A DNA stretch of 64,000 nucleotides from Nitrospira sp. (GTDB lineage: Bacteria; Nitrospirota; Nitrospiria; Nitrospirales; Nitrospiraceae). The stretch covers positions 214,285-278,284 of the forward strand of contig JALDRG010000006.1 in NCBI GenBank assembly GCA_031315995.1, in the 5' to 3' direction. The notes beneath the pieces were generated by a model. The model was not told where the DNA came from. It ran no database searches and saw only the letters and a list, made by a program, of their open reading frames with translations. Position numbers and translations under genes: made by a program. Shown here piece by piece: positions 8,011 through 17,632 of this stretch; position 1 is the stretch's first letter; the number at the start of each line of letters is the position of its first letter.

Positions 8011-8802
8011 ATGGCCTATCATCGTATCGCAGCCCTGGTCATTCGCCACTTGTATCTCTACCGTCGTAGCCTGCCGCGGCTCATGGAGATCATCTACTGG
8101 CCGTTTCTGGACCTGGTCGTCTGGGGGTTCATCACCGTCTATCTGGCGACCTTCCAAGGGGAGATGCCGGCGGTGGTCACGTTCTTGCTGGGAGCGTTGA
8201 TTCTCTGGGACGTGTTATTTCGATCGCAACAGGGCATCACGATTTCGTTCCTCGAAGAAATTTGGGCGCGCAATCTGATGAACTTGTTCGCCAGTCCCCT
8301 CACGCCGAGTGAGTTTCTGGCGGCCACCATGGTGATGAGTCTGTTCAAGGTGATCGCGGTCTCAATGGTTATGTCGGTCTGCGCCTGGCTGTTTTATGGG
8401 TACAGCGTCTTTATTATCGGCCTGTGGCTCATTCCGTTCATTATGAATCTTGTGCTGACAGGCTGGATCATCGGTGTGTTCACGACGTCGCTGATCATGC
8501 GGTTTGGGCAGGAGGCGGAGGTGTTGGCGTGGAGCATGGTCTTTTTGTTTCAGCCGATCTCCTGCGTGTTTTATCCCATGGAGGTTCTGCCGTCCTGGTT
8601 GAGAGCGGTGGCCTGGATCAATCCGGCCGCGCATGTGTTTGAGGGCATGCGTGGCCTTCTGGCCACGCATGCGCCTCCTCTGACCAGTTTGAGCTTGGCC
8701 AGCGGATTGAATCTTGTATACCTTGGAGCGGTCATCTTCTGGTTTCATCACACCTTCAATGTGTGCAAGGATCGGGGATCGTTGGTACGAGTCGGGGAGT
8801 AG
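8011..8802 (+). CDS. ABC-2 type transporter permease
   Basis: Integral membrane subunit, 263 residues, with about six hydrophobic helices and the ABC-2 signature region near the C-terminus (WSMVFLFQPISCVFYPMEVLP, then LRAVAWINPAAHVFEGMR). The N-terminal part (LIRHLYLYRRSLPRLMEIIYW) is the usual amphipathic entry helix. It starts six bases after the CxxCH membrane protein and would pair with the ATPase at 6820-7548. The family covers drug, polysaccharide and NosY-like exporters; nothing here fixes the substrate. Confidence 0.88.
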   Translation: MAYHRIAALVIRHLYLYRRSLPRLMEIIYWPFLDLVVWGFITVYLATFQGEMPAVVTFLLGALILWDVLFRSQQGITISFLEEIWARNLMNLFASPLTPSEFLAATMVMSLFKVIAVSMVMSVCAWLFYGYSVFIIGLWLIPFIMNLVLTGWIIGVFTTSLIMRFGQEAEVLAWSMVFLFQPISCVFYPMEVLPSWLRAVAWINPAAHVFEGMRGLLATHAPPLTSLSLASGLNLVYLGAVIFWFHHTFNVCKDRGSLVRVGE

Positions 8803-8837
8803 GCGAAATATTGTGTGCGGAAGGTGGGAGTCGTGGG

Positions 8838-9512
8838 ATGAACATTACGTCAGGGCAAGTCATGCAGGCACGGTTGCCGTCCGGGCTCGATACGTTTTCC
8901 TTTCACAAGACGCCGGTCCTGGTCGTGGAGAACTTTTGGTCGGCTGAGGAACGCGCCCAGTTTCGGGAGGCCATGGAACGGGCGAATTGGAATCAGTTGC
9001 AGGATTCGTCGTATCTCCGGCAGGACTTCCCCAATTCCGGGAATTGGGCGAAAGCCGAGATTGCCCCACCACAAGGCCGACTCCTCTTAAGCCGTTTGGA
9101 ACTGCCCTGTATTCAGCAATATGTCGAGTCATTTCCGAACATCATCAGGCGTCACCTAGGGTTCAGTTATTATTCCTACGGCGTTGGGGACTGCCTCTTA
9201 CTCCATGATGACACGGACCAAGGACGTCCGGTCGGCGAGAAGCCCCCGCCTCTTCGCCGTCTCGCACTGGTGAGTTATTTCCACGAAGAATGGGAATGCG
9301 ATTGGGGTGGGGAACTGATGCTCTACTCAGCGACGGGTAAGTTGCAAGGTGGAAAGCCGGATCTGGTCATCACGCATTGTATCCATCCGAAGCCGGGATC
9401 CTTGGTCCTGTTTACCGTGCCGCGGTTTCATCGAGTGTCTCGGGTGGACCAAACAGCCGGGGATCACAAGCGCCTCTCCATCGCCGGCTGGTTCATGACC
9501 GAACATGCTTGA
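8838..9512 (+). CDS. 2-oxoglutarate/Fe(II)-dependent oxygenase, prolyl-hydroxylase-like
   Basis: Non-haem iron dioxygenase of the 2OG-Fe(II) superfamily, 224 residues from ATG 8838. The metal-binding HxD is HDDTD in the middle, and the distal His and the 2-oxoglutarate-binding Arg are in PRFHRVSRV and HKRLSIAGWF. SYFHEEWECDWGGELMLY is the central strand with the conserved WGGEL element seen in SM-20/P4H-like proteins. The enzyme may hydroxylate a protein or small molecule; substrate unknown. It lies 35 bases after the ABC permease and may be the last gene of that transcript. Confidence 0.82.
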   Translation: MNITSGQVMQARLPSGLDTFSFHKTPVLVVENFWSAEERAQFREAMERANWNQLQDSSYLRQDFPNSGNWAKAEIAPPQGRLLLSRLELPCIQQYVESFPNIIRRHLGFSYYSYGVGDCLLLHDDTDQGRPVGEKPPPLRRLALVSYFHEEWECDWGGELMLYSATGKLQGGKPDLVITHCIHPKPGSLVLFTVPRFHRVSRVDQTAGDHKRLSIAGWFMTEHA

Positions 9513-9642
9513 CTGGTGCGTCCGTGAGTCCCGCCGTTCTCACATCCGTTCCAAGTTGATGTGCGACGCGGTGGGCGGTGTTCCTGGCGCGAGACAGAGG
9601 ATTGGGACACCACGCTTTAGAAACCTGAACGTGGCGAGCGGT

Positions 9643-10248
9643 CTACAGATGTCGGTGGGCGGTCACGATCAGGATTTGGGCCGGTTTTCTGCTGTGGTTC
9701 CGCCAGCAATGATGGATTTCAGAAGGAATACATGCGGCATCGCCCCGCTTGAGATTATAGGCGGTTTCTTCCAATGTGAGTTCTACGGTTCCCTGAAGGA
9801 CGACCGCCAACTGTTCAGCCCGTCGTACATACGGACGTGATCCGCTGGCGCCACCTGCTTCCAACGTAATGACCATGGGTTCCAGCTGACTGTCCTCGCT
9901 GATGGGCCCAATCGCTTCAATTTTGGCCCGAGACCATTCACTTTCCACGACTGGCCGCGCATCGGCGCGAATGACAGCCGCGTGGGATGGACTGGTGGTC
10001 CCGAAAAACTCGCCGAGGGTCACGCCGAGTGCGAAGGCAATTCGTTCGGTGGAGGCAATCGATGGTGAGGCTTGCCGGAGTTCGACCTGTGAAATAAAAC
10101 TCGGGGAGAAGCCACACTTGTCGGCGAGTGTTCGGATAGAGAGGTGCTGGTTCTTGCGGAGGCGACGGACGATCTCGCCGACATGAATATTTTTTGGGGT
10201 TGAGCCCGGCTGGCTCCGTAGTGAGGAATGGTTTCGTTTCTTCTCCAC
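9643..10248 (-). CDS. XRE-family transcriptional regulator with cupin domain
   Basis: DNA-binding regulator, 201 residues. An HTH_3 domain at about 25-80 (VGEIVRRLRKNQHLSIRTLA, then SPSFISQVE) is followed by a cupin beta-barrel at about 115-195 ending GDAACIPSEIHHCWRNHS. Members of this class often control metabolic or transporter genes in response to a small ligand bound by the cupin. It converges with the oxygenase gene. No operator is identified, and its target is not obvious. Confidence 0.88.
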   Translation of the reverse strand: MEKKRNHSSLRSQPGSTPKNIHVGEIVRRLRKNQHLSIRTLADKCGFSPSFISQVELRQASPSIASTERIAFALGVTLGEFFGTTSPSHAAVIRADARPVVESEWSRAKIEAIGPISEDSQLEPMVITLEAGGASGSRPYVRRAEQLAVVLQGTVELTLEETAYNLKRGDAACIPSEIHHCWRNHSRKPAQILIVTAHRHL

Positions 10249-10627
10249 TTGATCCTGTCCTTAAACGTCTTCGCTGAGAGCTGAGTTGACTCGTGTCGCC
10301 TGTTTCCAGGCGAGCCGCGGGTTTGGATGCATCAGGGGGGCGCATCTGACCCACAGCGGCAGATTTCTGCAACGTCCTGGCAGAGACGGATGATCGAGCG
10401 CGTCCTGACCATGAGGAGGTGAACCCTCACCGGGCGCGTGGCCGTGGTTCAACGAATGCCGGTACGACGCTGTCTTCGCGACGCGTATGGCGTGATCCTT
10501 CGTCATAAGATGCGCTTATCAGATCGCCATTGATGCAGTTCCAAGTCCGGTCCGAAGCGAGCGTCCTCTCGCGGAGTCCTGATCCTTCTTCCCGAGAGAA
10601 CGTTGCAGCAGCGCATCGCCGATGCTG
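10249..10627. other. Intergenic, no gene recognised
   Basis: About 380 bases between the regulator and the polysaccharide ABC ATPase. Only short unsupported frames are present and I see no RNA gene. It may hold the regulator's promoter on the - strand. Confidence 0.5.
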
Positions 10628-11911
10628 TCATACTGCTTGCCCTTGCTCCGGTGTATAGCGAGTTCTCCATTCCAACAAAGGGCGAACGACTCCCGGCCAT
10701 CGGCCGTGATAATCCCCTCGTGCGGAATCTCCATCCCCGCTGTCGTCCACACGAAAACCGATGGCTCGAGGCACATGGACGTGCAGACGAAACGGAGTTT
10801 CGGTCATCATGAGGGATGACACGGACATCATCCCTTCGGAAAGCAAATTCCCTGGAATTCTCGCAGTGGAAATATATCGACCAGTCGGACGAGGAGTCCG
10901 CTGCCAGGCCGGGTCTCGGTCATGTGCGATAAATACCAGGACATCTTCGTCGTTATATAGATTGAAGACCGGCACAAAAATGCGCCCGGCTTTCACGACA
11001 TCGAATTCCACTTCGAGATCAATCGGTTTTCGTATATCGAATCGATCCGTCATGACCCCGGCCTCAGTCCGGACCCGCACGGCGCGCAGCCGGACGACCT
11101 CATTGCCCGGAGCCTGGCCGGGATCGGGCCATTCGACGGAGGGCTGGATGTGACCGGCATGCAGATAGTGGTTGACCACCTCGTGCGCCGGCCCGGCCTG
11201 CACCACTTCCCCCTTGTTCAGCAAAATCGCGCGAGAACACAACCGGGTGATCGCCGGCATGTCGTGGGAGACCAGAATCACCGTCCGCCCATGTTTGCCC
11301 ACATCTTCCATCTTCCCCATGCACTTCTTTTGAAACCGGACGTCCCCGACCGCCAGTACCTCATCGACGATGAGAATGGCCGGATCCATATGGGCCAACA
11401 CGGAGAACCCCAGCCGCACATACATGCCGCTGGAGTAATGTTTGACCGGAGTGTCGATAAACTGCTCCACTTCGGCGAACGCGACGATTTCGTCGAATTT
11501 CTGGGCGATCTCCTGCCGCTTCATCCCGAGAATCGCCCCACTCATGAAGACATTGTCGCGACCGGTCAGTTCGGGATGGAAGCCCGTGCCCACTTCCAAC
11601 AAACCGCAGAACCGGCCGTGAATGACTGCCCGCCCGGTGGTGGGTTCGGTGACCCGGGAGAGGATCTTCAGGAGCGTGCTCTTACCCGAGCCGTTGGTGC
11701 CGATGACTCCGAAGACTTCGCCTTGTTTGATCTCAAACGAGACGTCGCGCAGCGCCCACAGGGTGCTCTGGGTCGAGGCGGCCGGCCGTTGGCCGCCGAG
11801 ACGGCGGAGGCCACGCGTCAAGGCTCCGGCGAGAGAGGCGTCCTGGGCATGTATCGCCCCCAGGCGATACCGCTTGGACAACCCGGTGACGCTGACGGCT
11901 GTGTCGCTCAT
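10628..11911 (-). CDS. wzt: Polysaccharide ABC exporter ATPase with Wzt-type C-terminal domain
   Basis: Energises export of an O-antigen-like or capsular polysaccharide. Residues 71-79 are the Walker A motif GTNGSGKST; HYSSGMYVRLGFSV is the signature region and ILIVDEVLAVGD is Walker B. After about residue 260 a beta-rich domain follows that matches the Wzt carbohydrate-binding domain, ending in SARGDYHGRWPGVVRPLLEW. That domain recognises the finished glycan. Length (427) is typical. The start codon directly abuts the stop of the permease gene at 11912, as in wzm-wzt pairs. Confidence 0.92.
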   Translation of the reverse strand: MSDTAVSVTGLSKRYRLGAIHAQDASLAGALTRGLRRLGGQRPAASTQSTLWALRDVSFEIKQGEVFGVIGTNGSGKSTLLKILSRVTEPTTGRAVIHGRFCGLLEVGTGFHPELTGRDNVFMSGAILGMKRQEIAQKFDEIVAFAEVEQFIDTPVKHYSSGMYVRLGFSVLAHMDPAILIVDEVLAVGDVRFQKKCMGKMEDVGKHGRTVILVSHDMPAITRLCSRAILLNKGEVVQAGPAHEVVNHYLHAGHIQPSVEWPDPGQAPGNEVVRLRAVRVRTEAGVMTDRFDIRKPIDLEVEFDVVKAGRIFVPVFNLYNDEDVLVFIAHDRDPAWQRTPRPTGRYISTARIPGNLLSEGMMSVSSLMMTETPFRLHVHVPRAIGFRVDDSGDGDSARGDYHGRWPGVVRPLLEWRTRYTPEQGQAV

Positions 11912-12763
11912 CTAAATCAGATCGGCGAAGGTGCGCTCCACCCTCCTAAAAAACATTACGCCCCCGATTAGCAGCAGAGCCACAACTAACAGACTCACCC
12001 CCACCATAGTCCAGTCGGGTGCCGTCTTGCCGAGCAACGCCCAGCGAAATCCCTCAATGACCCCTGCCATGGGGTTCAAACCGTAATACCACCGCAGAGA
12101 CTCTGGCACCAGAGACGCAGGATAGAGAACAGGAGAGGCAAACATCCATAACTGCGTCATCAAGGGAACGACCGATGCAACATCACGATATTTAACATTG
12201 AGGGCCGAGAGCCACAGGCTCACCGATAGTGCTGTAAGCAGGGCGACGCCCACGAAAAGCGGGAGGAAGATGAAAGTCCATTGGGGAACAAATTGATACC
12301 ACACCATCATCCCGATCAAGATCAACAAACCGATAGCAAAATCGACGAGGTTGATGAAGGTGGCAGCGATTGGAATAATCAGCCGCGGGAAATAGACTTT
12401 TTTAATCAGGCCGCCCTCTGTCACCACACTTAATGTGCTGCGTTCGAGACTGCGCGCAAACAAGGTCCAGGGTAAAATAGCGGCAAACGCGAAAAGAGGA
12501 TAAGGCAAGCCATCAGATGGTACTTTCGCCAAATAACTGAACACCAGAGTGAAGATCAGTGTACTCAGCAGCGGCTGCATCAGAGCCCAGCCAGCCCCGA
12601 TGGCTGTTTGCGCATAGCGAGTTTTGAGATCCCGCCAGGCAAGAAAGTACAACAATTCGCGCGCAGCCCACAGCTCGCGCCATCCCACCTGGACATAGCC
12701 CGTCCGAGGTTCGATGACCAGAGCTGGTGAACTTTCTTGCGCTATGGCAGATTCCATCCTCAT
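11912..12763 (-). CDS. wzm: Polysaccharide ABC exporter permease (Wzm-like)
   Basis: Membrane subunit, 283 residues, of the exporter whose ATPase follows immediately. The N-terminus RELLYFLAWRDLKTRYAQT and LGAGWALMQPLL-like segment (here IGAGWALMQPLLSTLIFTLV) are typical of KpsM/Wzm/TagG permeases; about six helices follow, ending in a FFRRVERTFADLI tail. It probably moves a lipid-linked polysaccharide across the inner membrane. No O-antigen glycosyltransferase genes are adjacent. Confidence 0.9.
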   Translation of the reverse strand: MRMESAIAQESSPALVIEPRTGYVQVGWRELWAARELLYFLAWRDLKTRYAQTAIGAGWALMQPLLSTLIFTLVFSYLAKVPSDGLPYPLFAFAAILPWTLFARSLERSTLSVVTEGGLIKKVYFPRLIIPIAATFINLVDFAIGLLILIGMMVWYQFVPQWTFIFLPLFVGVALLTALSVSLWLSALNVKYRDVASVVPLMTQLWMFASPVLYPASLVPESLRWYYGLNPMAGVIEGFRWALLGKTAPDWTMVGVSLLVVALLLIGGVMFFRRVERTFADLI

Positions 12764-13332
12764 ACCTAACTATCAAACGTCATCCTGCAACTCAGGAGTT
12801 CTGGCACACACAATCCCTTTCTCGCTTTACTCTATTCGCTGCAGCACTATCCATTTGAGGAATCATCTAGCGTGAAGCCGTCGAGGAATACTAACTATAT
12901 CCACACCACAAGAATAGCACAGCCGGTTGGAAATGATTTCAGTCTTAACAGAATGAACCGCTCACGGTCCCGGGGCGGTACCTATTGAGGTTTGGCAGGC
13001 AAGTAGCTTTCTCGACAAACGGGAACCCATCACCTGAAATAACCCAATGTTTACAGTTTGCATGGGAGAAACAGCTTGGAACGGGAGCCATTGATAGGAC
13101 TCCGTAACGCCTCCGAACAGGCAGGAGAGCGATCTATCACATCCAGGAAAACCCAGGTTCGATGTGTTTCAAGGGAATCACTTTACTTTGAGGGCTGTCG
13201 ACAGACGCAGCAGCTACCATTGCTGGAAACCACCATTAATCAATGAGATTTTGAGTTTATACACTTCGACGACTTACCCTGAACACTCTACTAACAAAAT
13301 ACGCCCGATGAGGCACTCTAGGTGGAAGGCCC
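12764..13332. other. Intergenic, no gene recognised
   Basis: About 570 bases between the deacetylase and the permease, with lower GC than its neighbours. Short frames (such as 13058-13246 on +) lack a ribosome site or homology I can name. It probably carries the promoter of the wzm-wzt pair. Confidence 0.45.
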
Positions 13333-14220
13333 CTACACCGCACCAGCTTGAGGAACTTGCCGCGCACCATGCATCTGTTCAATCTGAGGAAACACTTGTC
13401 GGATGGGGGCGAATGAGAAATCTTGCAGGAGCTCCCGCATTCGGCTTTCCGTCTTATCAAGATTCAAATAGTGTCGCATTCTCGACGCCAAGGAGCCTTC
13501 CATTCTTGGTTGATCTGGATCGAATTCCCAAGGATGCATATACATGACCAACGAGGTCCCCTCTCCTTCCAGCTTGCGAAGGAGAGTCCGCAACACTGCA
13601 TACGGATACAGCCGAAAATACCCTCCACCGGCAACGGGCAATCGTACGCCAAGGTACTTAACGGTCGAAGGTGGCACTTCCCATAGAACACCCGACATGG
13701 TGAGCAGTTGATGCGCTTCTGGATTTGCAGATGGCACGCCATAACGATCATGTAGTACAGGAAAAATACTGGAATCGTAGACATAGCCCTCTTCAACCAG
13801 AATCTGAGTTGCCCACATCGTATCTTTGGTAATGGAAAAACTTGGTGCACGATAGCCCAGCACCGGCTGCGAAAGAATACTTTCTAAGATACCTTTCGCC
13901 TTCCGAATGTCTTCACGAAAGGCAATCGGAGTTTGACCTGTAATGAGTTCATGAGCGTACCCATGTGAAGCCACTTCATGCCCTGCTGATGCAATGCGAC
14001 GAACCAATGATGGATACCGCTCTGCAACCCACCCGAGAACAAAAAATGTCGCCCGAACGCCTCTCTTGGCCAGCAAACCCAGTAATCTTTCAGTATTGAC
14101 CTCTACTCGACTCTCGAACTGTTCCCAATGCCTCCGCCGCATAGGGGATTCAAATGCCGAAACCTGAAAGTGCTCCTCAATGTCGAATGACAAGCAGTGT
14201 CTGGGAATTGTCTCAGGCAT
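13333..14220 (-). CDS. Polysaccharide deacetylase, XrtA-locus type
   Basis: NodB-fold carbohydrate esterase, 295 residues. The motif SFDIEEHFQVSAF (Asp13) is the metal/catalytic element of the deacetylases that accompany XrtA/PEP-CTERM exopolysaccharide loci, and SHGYAHE holds the two metal-ligand histidines. VLGYRAPSFSI and MYMHPWEFD are further family blocks. It likely removes acetyl groups from the exopolysaccharide made by the neighbouring operon. It is nine bases downstream of the sugar transferase and is the last gene of the run. No signal peptide is visible, so the protein may act in the cytoplasm. Confidence 0.87.
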   Translation of the reverse strand: MPETIPRHCLSFDIEEHFQVSAFESPMRRRHWEQFESRVEVNTERLLGLLAKRGVRATFFVLGWVAERYPSLVRRIASAGHEVASHGYAHELITGQTPIAFREDIRKAKGILESILSQPVLGYRAPSFSITKDTMWATQILVEEGYVYDSSIFPVLHDRYGVPSANPEAHQLLTMSGVLWEVPPSTVKYLGVRLPVAGGGYFRLYPYAVLRTLLRKLEGEGTSLVMYMHPWEFDPDQPRMEGSLASRMRHYLNLDKTESRMRELLQDFSFAPIRQVFPQIEQMHGARQVPQAGAV

Positions 14221-14229
14221 ATGCTTCCT

Positions 14230-15297
14230 CTACCGCGCCCCCTCACCCATCAGCATAACCTTCACCGTGTATATAACAATTCTTAGGTCCAACGCCAACG
14301 ACAAATTTTTCACATAGAAGAGATCATATTGAAGCTTAACGTGCGAGTCTTCCTTTGATGCACCGTACCGAAAACGGGTTTGCGCCCAACCAGTGATTCC
14401 TGGGCGAACAGTATGCCTCAAATCATAGTAGGGTATGGTATTTCTTAGTTCCTGCACAAAGACAGGCCGTTCCGGCCTGGGACCGACCAAACTCATTTCG
14501 CCTTTCATCACATTAATCAGCTGAGGGAGTTCATCCAATCTCCACTTTCGAATCCATCGACCGACCCTGGATACTCGTGGGTCTTCGCTTGTGGCCCATC
14601 TTGCCCCGCTTTGCTCAGCATCCTGTCGCATAGACCTGAACTTCCAGATCATATAGGGTCGACCGCGCAATCCAACTCGCATTTGTCTATAGAAAACAGG
14701 ACCGGACGAGTCCAGCTTGATGAGAATCGATAGGAGGAATACCAGCGGCACTAATGCCACCATTCCTACTATCGCGACTAAGACATCAAGGCAGCGTTTC
14801 AAGAGCATTGTAACTAATCGACGACGAAATCCAGTCGAAAAAATGAGAGCACTCGGCTTGAGATGGTCAATCGAAAGTCGACCAGATTCCTCCTCATACA
14901 GGTAGTGGCCATCGACCACATCCCGTCCCATCGCCTTCATGTCCAGCAGAGTTTGAACGGGCAGAACCGCTCGACGATCTTCTAGACACACTGCCACCGT
15001 ATGGACTTGGTATCGTTCGGCAATTTCAAATAATTGATCGTAGGTGCCAATAATGCTCGGGTTCACCAAACGTTCGCCAACCCTACTGGCATCCTTATCA
15101 AGAAACCCCACTACTTCAGTAAAACCTGTCCGTTTAGACAGCAGGGTCTGACACAGATCTCGAGCGAGAGGTCCAACGCCAAGAATTAAGACTCGTCGCG
15201 TGAATTTAGGAAAACTAACCGACACTGAAACCAGTGGCTGTTGAGTGACCACGGGCTCTAGTCTCATCTCCCGTTCGGACTTACTTGAGCTGTTCAT
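14230..15297 (-). CDS. Priming sugar transferase (undecaprenyl-phosphate glycosyl-1-phosphate transferase)
   Basis: Transfers the first sugar phosphate to undecaprenyl phosphate to start exopolysaccharide assembly. I use the ATG at 15297 (355 residues); the frame opens at 15360. The N-terminal part (about 30-145) is a Rossmann-like domain (RVLILGVGPLARDLCQ) without the usual four leading helices. A single membrane helix (about 170-195) precedes the catalytic domain with GPVFYRQMRVG, WRLDELPQLINVMKGEMSLV and GPRPERPVF. This matches the WcaJ/EpsE class. It overlaps the kinase gene upstream by 17 bases. Confidence 0.88.
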   Translation of the reverse strand: MNSSSKSEREMRLEPVVTQQPLVSVSVSFPKFTRRVLILGVGPLARDLCQTLLSKRTGFTEVVGFLDKDASRVGERLVNPSIIGTYDQLFEIAERYQVHTVAVCLEDRRAVLPVQTLLDMKAMGRDVVDGHYLYEEESGRLSIDHLKPSALIFSTGFRRRLVTMLLKRCLDVLVAIVGMVALVPLVFLLSILIKLDSSGPVFYRQMRVGLRGRPYMIWKFRSMRQDAEQSGARWATSEDPRVSRVGRWIRKWRLDELPQLINVMKGEMSLVGPRPERPVFVQELRNTIPYYDLRHTVRPGITGWAQTRFRYGASKEDSHVKLQYDLFYVKNLSLALDLRIVIYTVKVMLMGEGAR

Positions 15298-17632
15298 GAT
15301 GAGCTTCGCGGTAATACTCCTGCTGCATATAATATGGGGTGGTATGAGCGTCCAAGCCATTCAATATAATACCGACATTGGTGGTATCACCGATGACCCT
15401 CAATGCTTTCTGCACAACATCGCGTCCGGTCATGCTTGCCTTCACTACATAAGCAAGAAGATCACCCATACTCGCCAACACTTGCATGTCAGCAAGCGGT
15501 AACACTGGTGGAGCATCGATAATCACATAATCAAACTCTTCTTTCAGCTCAGTGATCAAATCGGCCAACTGATGCATCTTCGATAATGCCAACGGATTAT
15601 CTCCAACCCCCCCTGCGGTTAGAATCCATGGACCAGACTCGCCTAGCCTTTGTATACAATCCTCAACCACTTTCGTACCACGAAGTACTTCGGCTAGACC
15701 TGGCTGCTGCCAGACTCCCGCATAAATATGCTGCATGGGCCGCTTGAGATCACAGTCAATCACTATAGTCCTACGATCAAGATCTTTTGCCAGGACATAG
15801 CCCAAGTTGAGAGCCGTCGATGATTTTCCCTCTCCCATTACGGCACTCGTCACAACAACTGCCGTACTTTTTCGATCACCGGTCATCAATTCAAGTCTGG
15901 TAGCCGCAACACGATATTGTTCTGCCACAAATGAGAGCGGTCGCCACATCGAAACCAACTCTAGGCCCGGGGTTGGGTTATTTAGTTGTCCGTTGGGGCC
16001 TCTGTGCTTACCAAGAGACGTGGCAGGGAGGCCTCCAGAAGGCTGAAGATTGTCATCGTGCTTGCCATGACCAGGCAGCAACAATGCGGAGGTGCGGTTT
16101 TTTCCAGAGAGTGCCCGCACAGTTTGCATTGATCCACCAAATGCACTTTCGTAGAGCGGGATAGATGCAATGACGGGAAGACCTAAAGTAATTTCGACTT
16201 CCTCGGCAGACCGGAATCCTCGTCCCATGAGTTCGAGGCCAACGGCACCTCCGAAACCTAAGACACATCCCAGCGCAAGCCCAGCCACCATAATGAGCGG
16301 AATGTTTGGAACAACCGGAACAACTGGGGTATAGGCTGGGTCTACGATGCTGAACTTGGCTCCCTTACGGCCCTGGGCTAAACTCTTCTGCATACCTGCA
16401 CTGAGCTTCTTGTCCAAGAGCGATTGATAATTCTTTTGAAGGTTTTCATAGTCTCGCTCAAGCGTCTTTAATTTTTGCTCTCGTTCAGGCGTATGCTCCA
16501 CCCTCCGCTCATATTGAGAAATTTCCACAGAAATATGGGCTTGGTGGCGCTTCACTGCATCCAACTCAAGCACAATCTCCTCTTTCTGCCTCAGAAGTTC
16601 GGCATGATACGGATCAAGCGCCTTACGCTTCGATTTTTTCCCAGCTATCGGCTCTTCAGAACCTTCGCTATCCGGCAACAAATCACGATATTGAGCAGAG
16701 GTCATTTCTCGGAGCTTCTTAATTTCCTCCTTAACCTGAACAAGATCAGGATAGGTTTCCTTATACATGGAAGAGAGCTCGACCAACCGTCGCTCCAATT
16801 CCTTGATTCTTCCCAGGCGTGGATCTTTATTCCGCCTGCTAGAACCTCCGACAGGAGAATCACTAATCTCTCCGGTCTCCTCATAATCCTTAATTGACTT
16901 GTCAATCTGGGCCAAACGATTAGTCAAATTCTGAGCCTGCTCACTTTGCGATCGCATATCGTCCTGAAGGCGGTCCAGCTTGCGAAGATTGGCGTCTATT
17001 TGCTGCGGAAGCTCCCCGAGATGTTGTTGTTTGAACTCCGAAATAATCTTCTCTTTCACCTCAAGCTCGGCTTTCGCATGCTTTAACTCTAGCCCAAGAA
17101 AATCCTCGGCCGCCTCAACCCCTCGTTCTCGGTCCTTTAACGTCTCCTCAATGAACAAATCACTAAGTCTTGACGTTACATCTCTCGCAATGATCGGATC
17201 CTCATTAGAAAATGAAAGAGTGATAAACAACTTATCTTTGGTGGGCTCAACCTTGACAGCCCCACGCATGGCTCTGATGGCATTCTCTGATTCTGAGGCA
17301 TCCGGACGATCCTTCTCGTAACCGAACAGTCCAAATTCTCCGGCTATCTGTCCGAGCGTTTTTCGCCCCATCACAAACTGGCGCACTTCCATAACTCGAT
17401 CGTCGAGTGTGGGTGCATACACGCCACCAGCTGGATTGGGTCCGCTCACAATGGACTCTTCTATCTTCGCACCCTCAAACCACATTTTGGTGGCTGACTG
17501 ATAGATCTTAGGCATAAGCGCGCAGACCACACCGGCAAGGCTGAGCGAGACCAAGATCGCAGAGATAACGAGCCACTTCCTGCTCGCAACCGCTCGCCAA
17601 TAATCCTCAGGAGATAACGTGCGCGTGTTCAT
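15281..17632 (-). CDS. Chain-length determinant fused to tyrosine autokinase (Wzc-like)
   Basis: 783-residue inner-membrane co-polymerase controlling exopolysaccharide length and export. The N-terminal Wzz domain has a membrane helix at about 17-38; a long coiled-coil periplasmic region follows (about 190-400), then a GNVR-like segment and a second helix near 435-460. The C-terminal BY-kinase has Walker A VMGEGKSSTALN, Walker A' VIDCDLKRP and Walker B IIDAPPVLPLAD. The extreme C-terminus (YYMQQEYYREAHHEQ) is the tyrosine cluster that is autophosphorylated in this family. It overlaps genes on both sides, so the operon is tightly coupled. Confidence 0.92.
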   Translation of the reverse strand: MNTRTLSPEDYWRAVASRKWLVISAILVSLSLAGVVCALMPKIYQSATKMWFEGAKIEESIVSGPNPAGGVYAPTLDDRVMEVRQFVMGRKTLGQIAGEFGLFGYEKDRPDASESENAIRAMRGAVKVEPTKDKLFITLSFSNEDPIIARDVTSRLSDLFIEETLKDRERGVEAAEDFLGLELKHAKAELEVKEKIISEFKQQHLGELPQQIDANLRKLDRLQDDMRSQSEQAQNLTNRLAQIDKSIKDYEETGEISDSPVGGSSRRNKDPRLGRIKELERRLVELSSMYKETYPDLVQVKEEIKKLREMTSAQYRDLLPDSEGSEEPIAGKKSKRKALDPYHAELLRQKEEIVLELDAVKRHQAHISVEISQYERRVEHTPEREQKLKTLERDYENLQKNYQSLLDKKLSAGMQKSLAQGRKGAKFSIVDPAYTPVVPVVPNIPLIMVAGLALGCVLGFGGAVGLELMGRGFRSAEEVEITLGLPVIASIPLYESAFGGSMQTVRALSGKNRTSALLLPGHGKHDDNLQPSGGLPATSLGKHRGPNGQLNNPTPGLELVSMWRPLSFVAEQYRVAATRLELMTGDRKSTAVVVTSAVMGEGKSSTALNLGYVLAKDLDRRTIVIDCDLKRPMQHIYAGVWQQPGLAEVLRGTKVVEDCIQRLGESGPWILTAGGVGDNPLALSKMHQLADLITELKEEFDYVIIDAPPVLPLADMQVLASMGDLLAYVVKASMTGRDVVQKALRVIGDTTNVGIILNGLDAHTTPYYMQQEYYREAHHEQLK

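Noticed and set aside
10519..10776. Suspected frameshift at the end of the Wzt-like ATPase
   Set aside because: The main frame ends in the normal Wzt C-terminal block (GVVRPLLEW), so the other frame is incidental.
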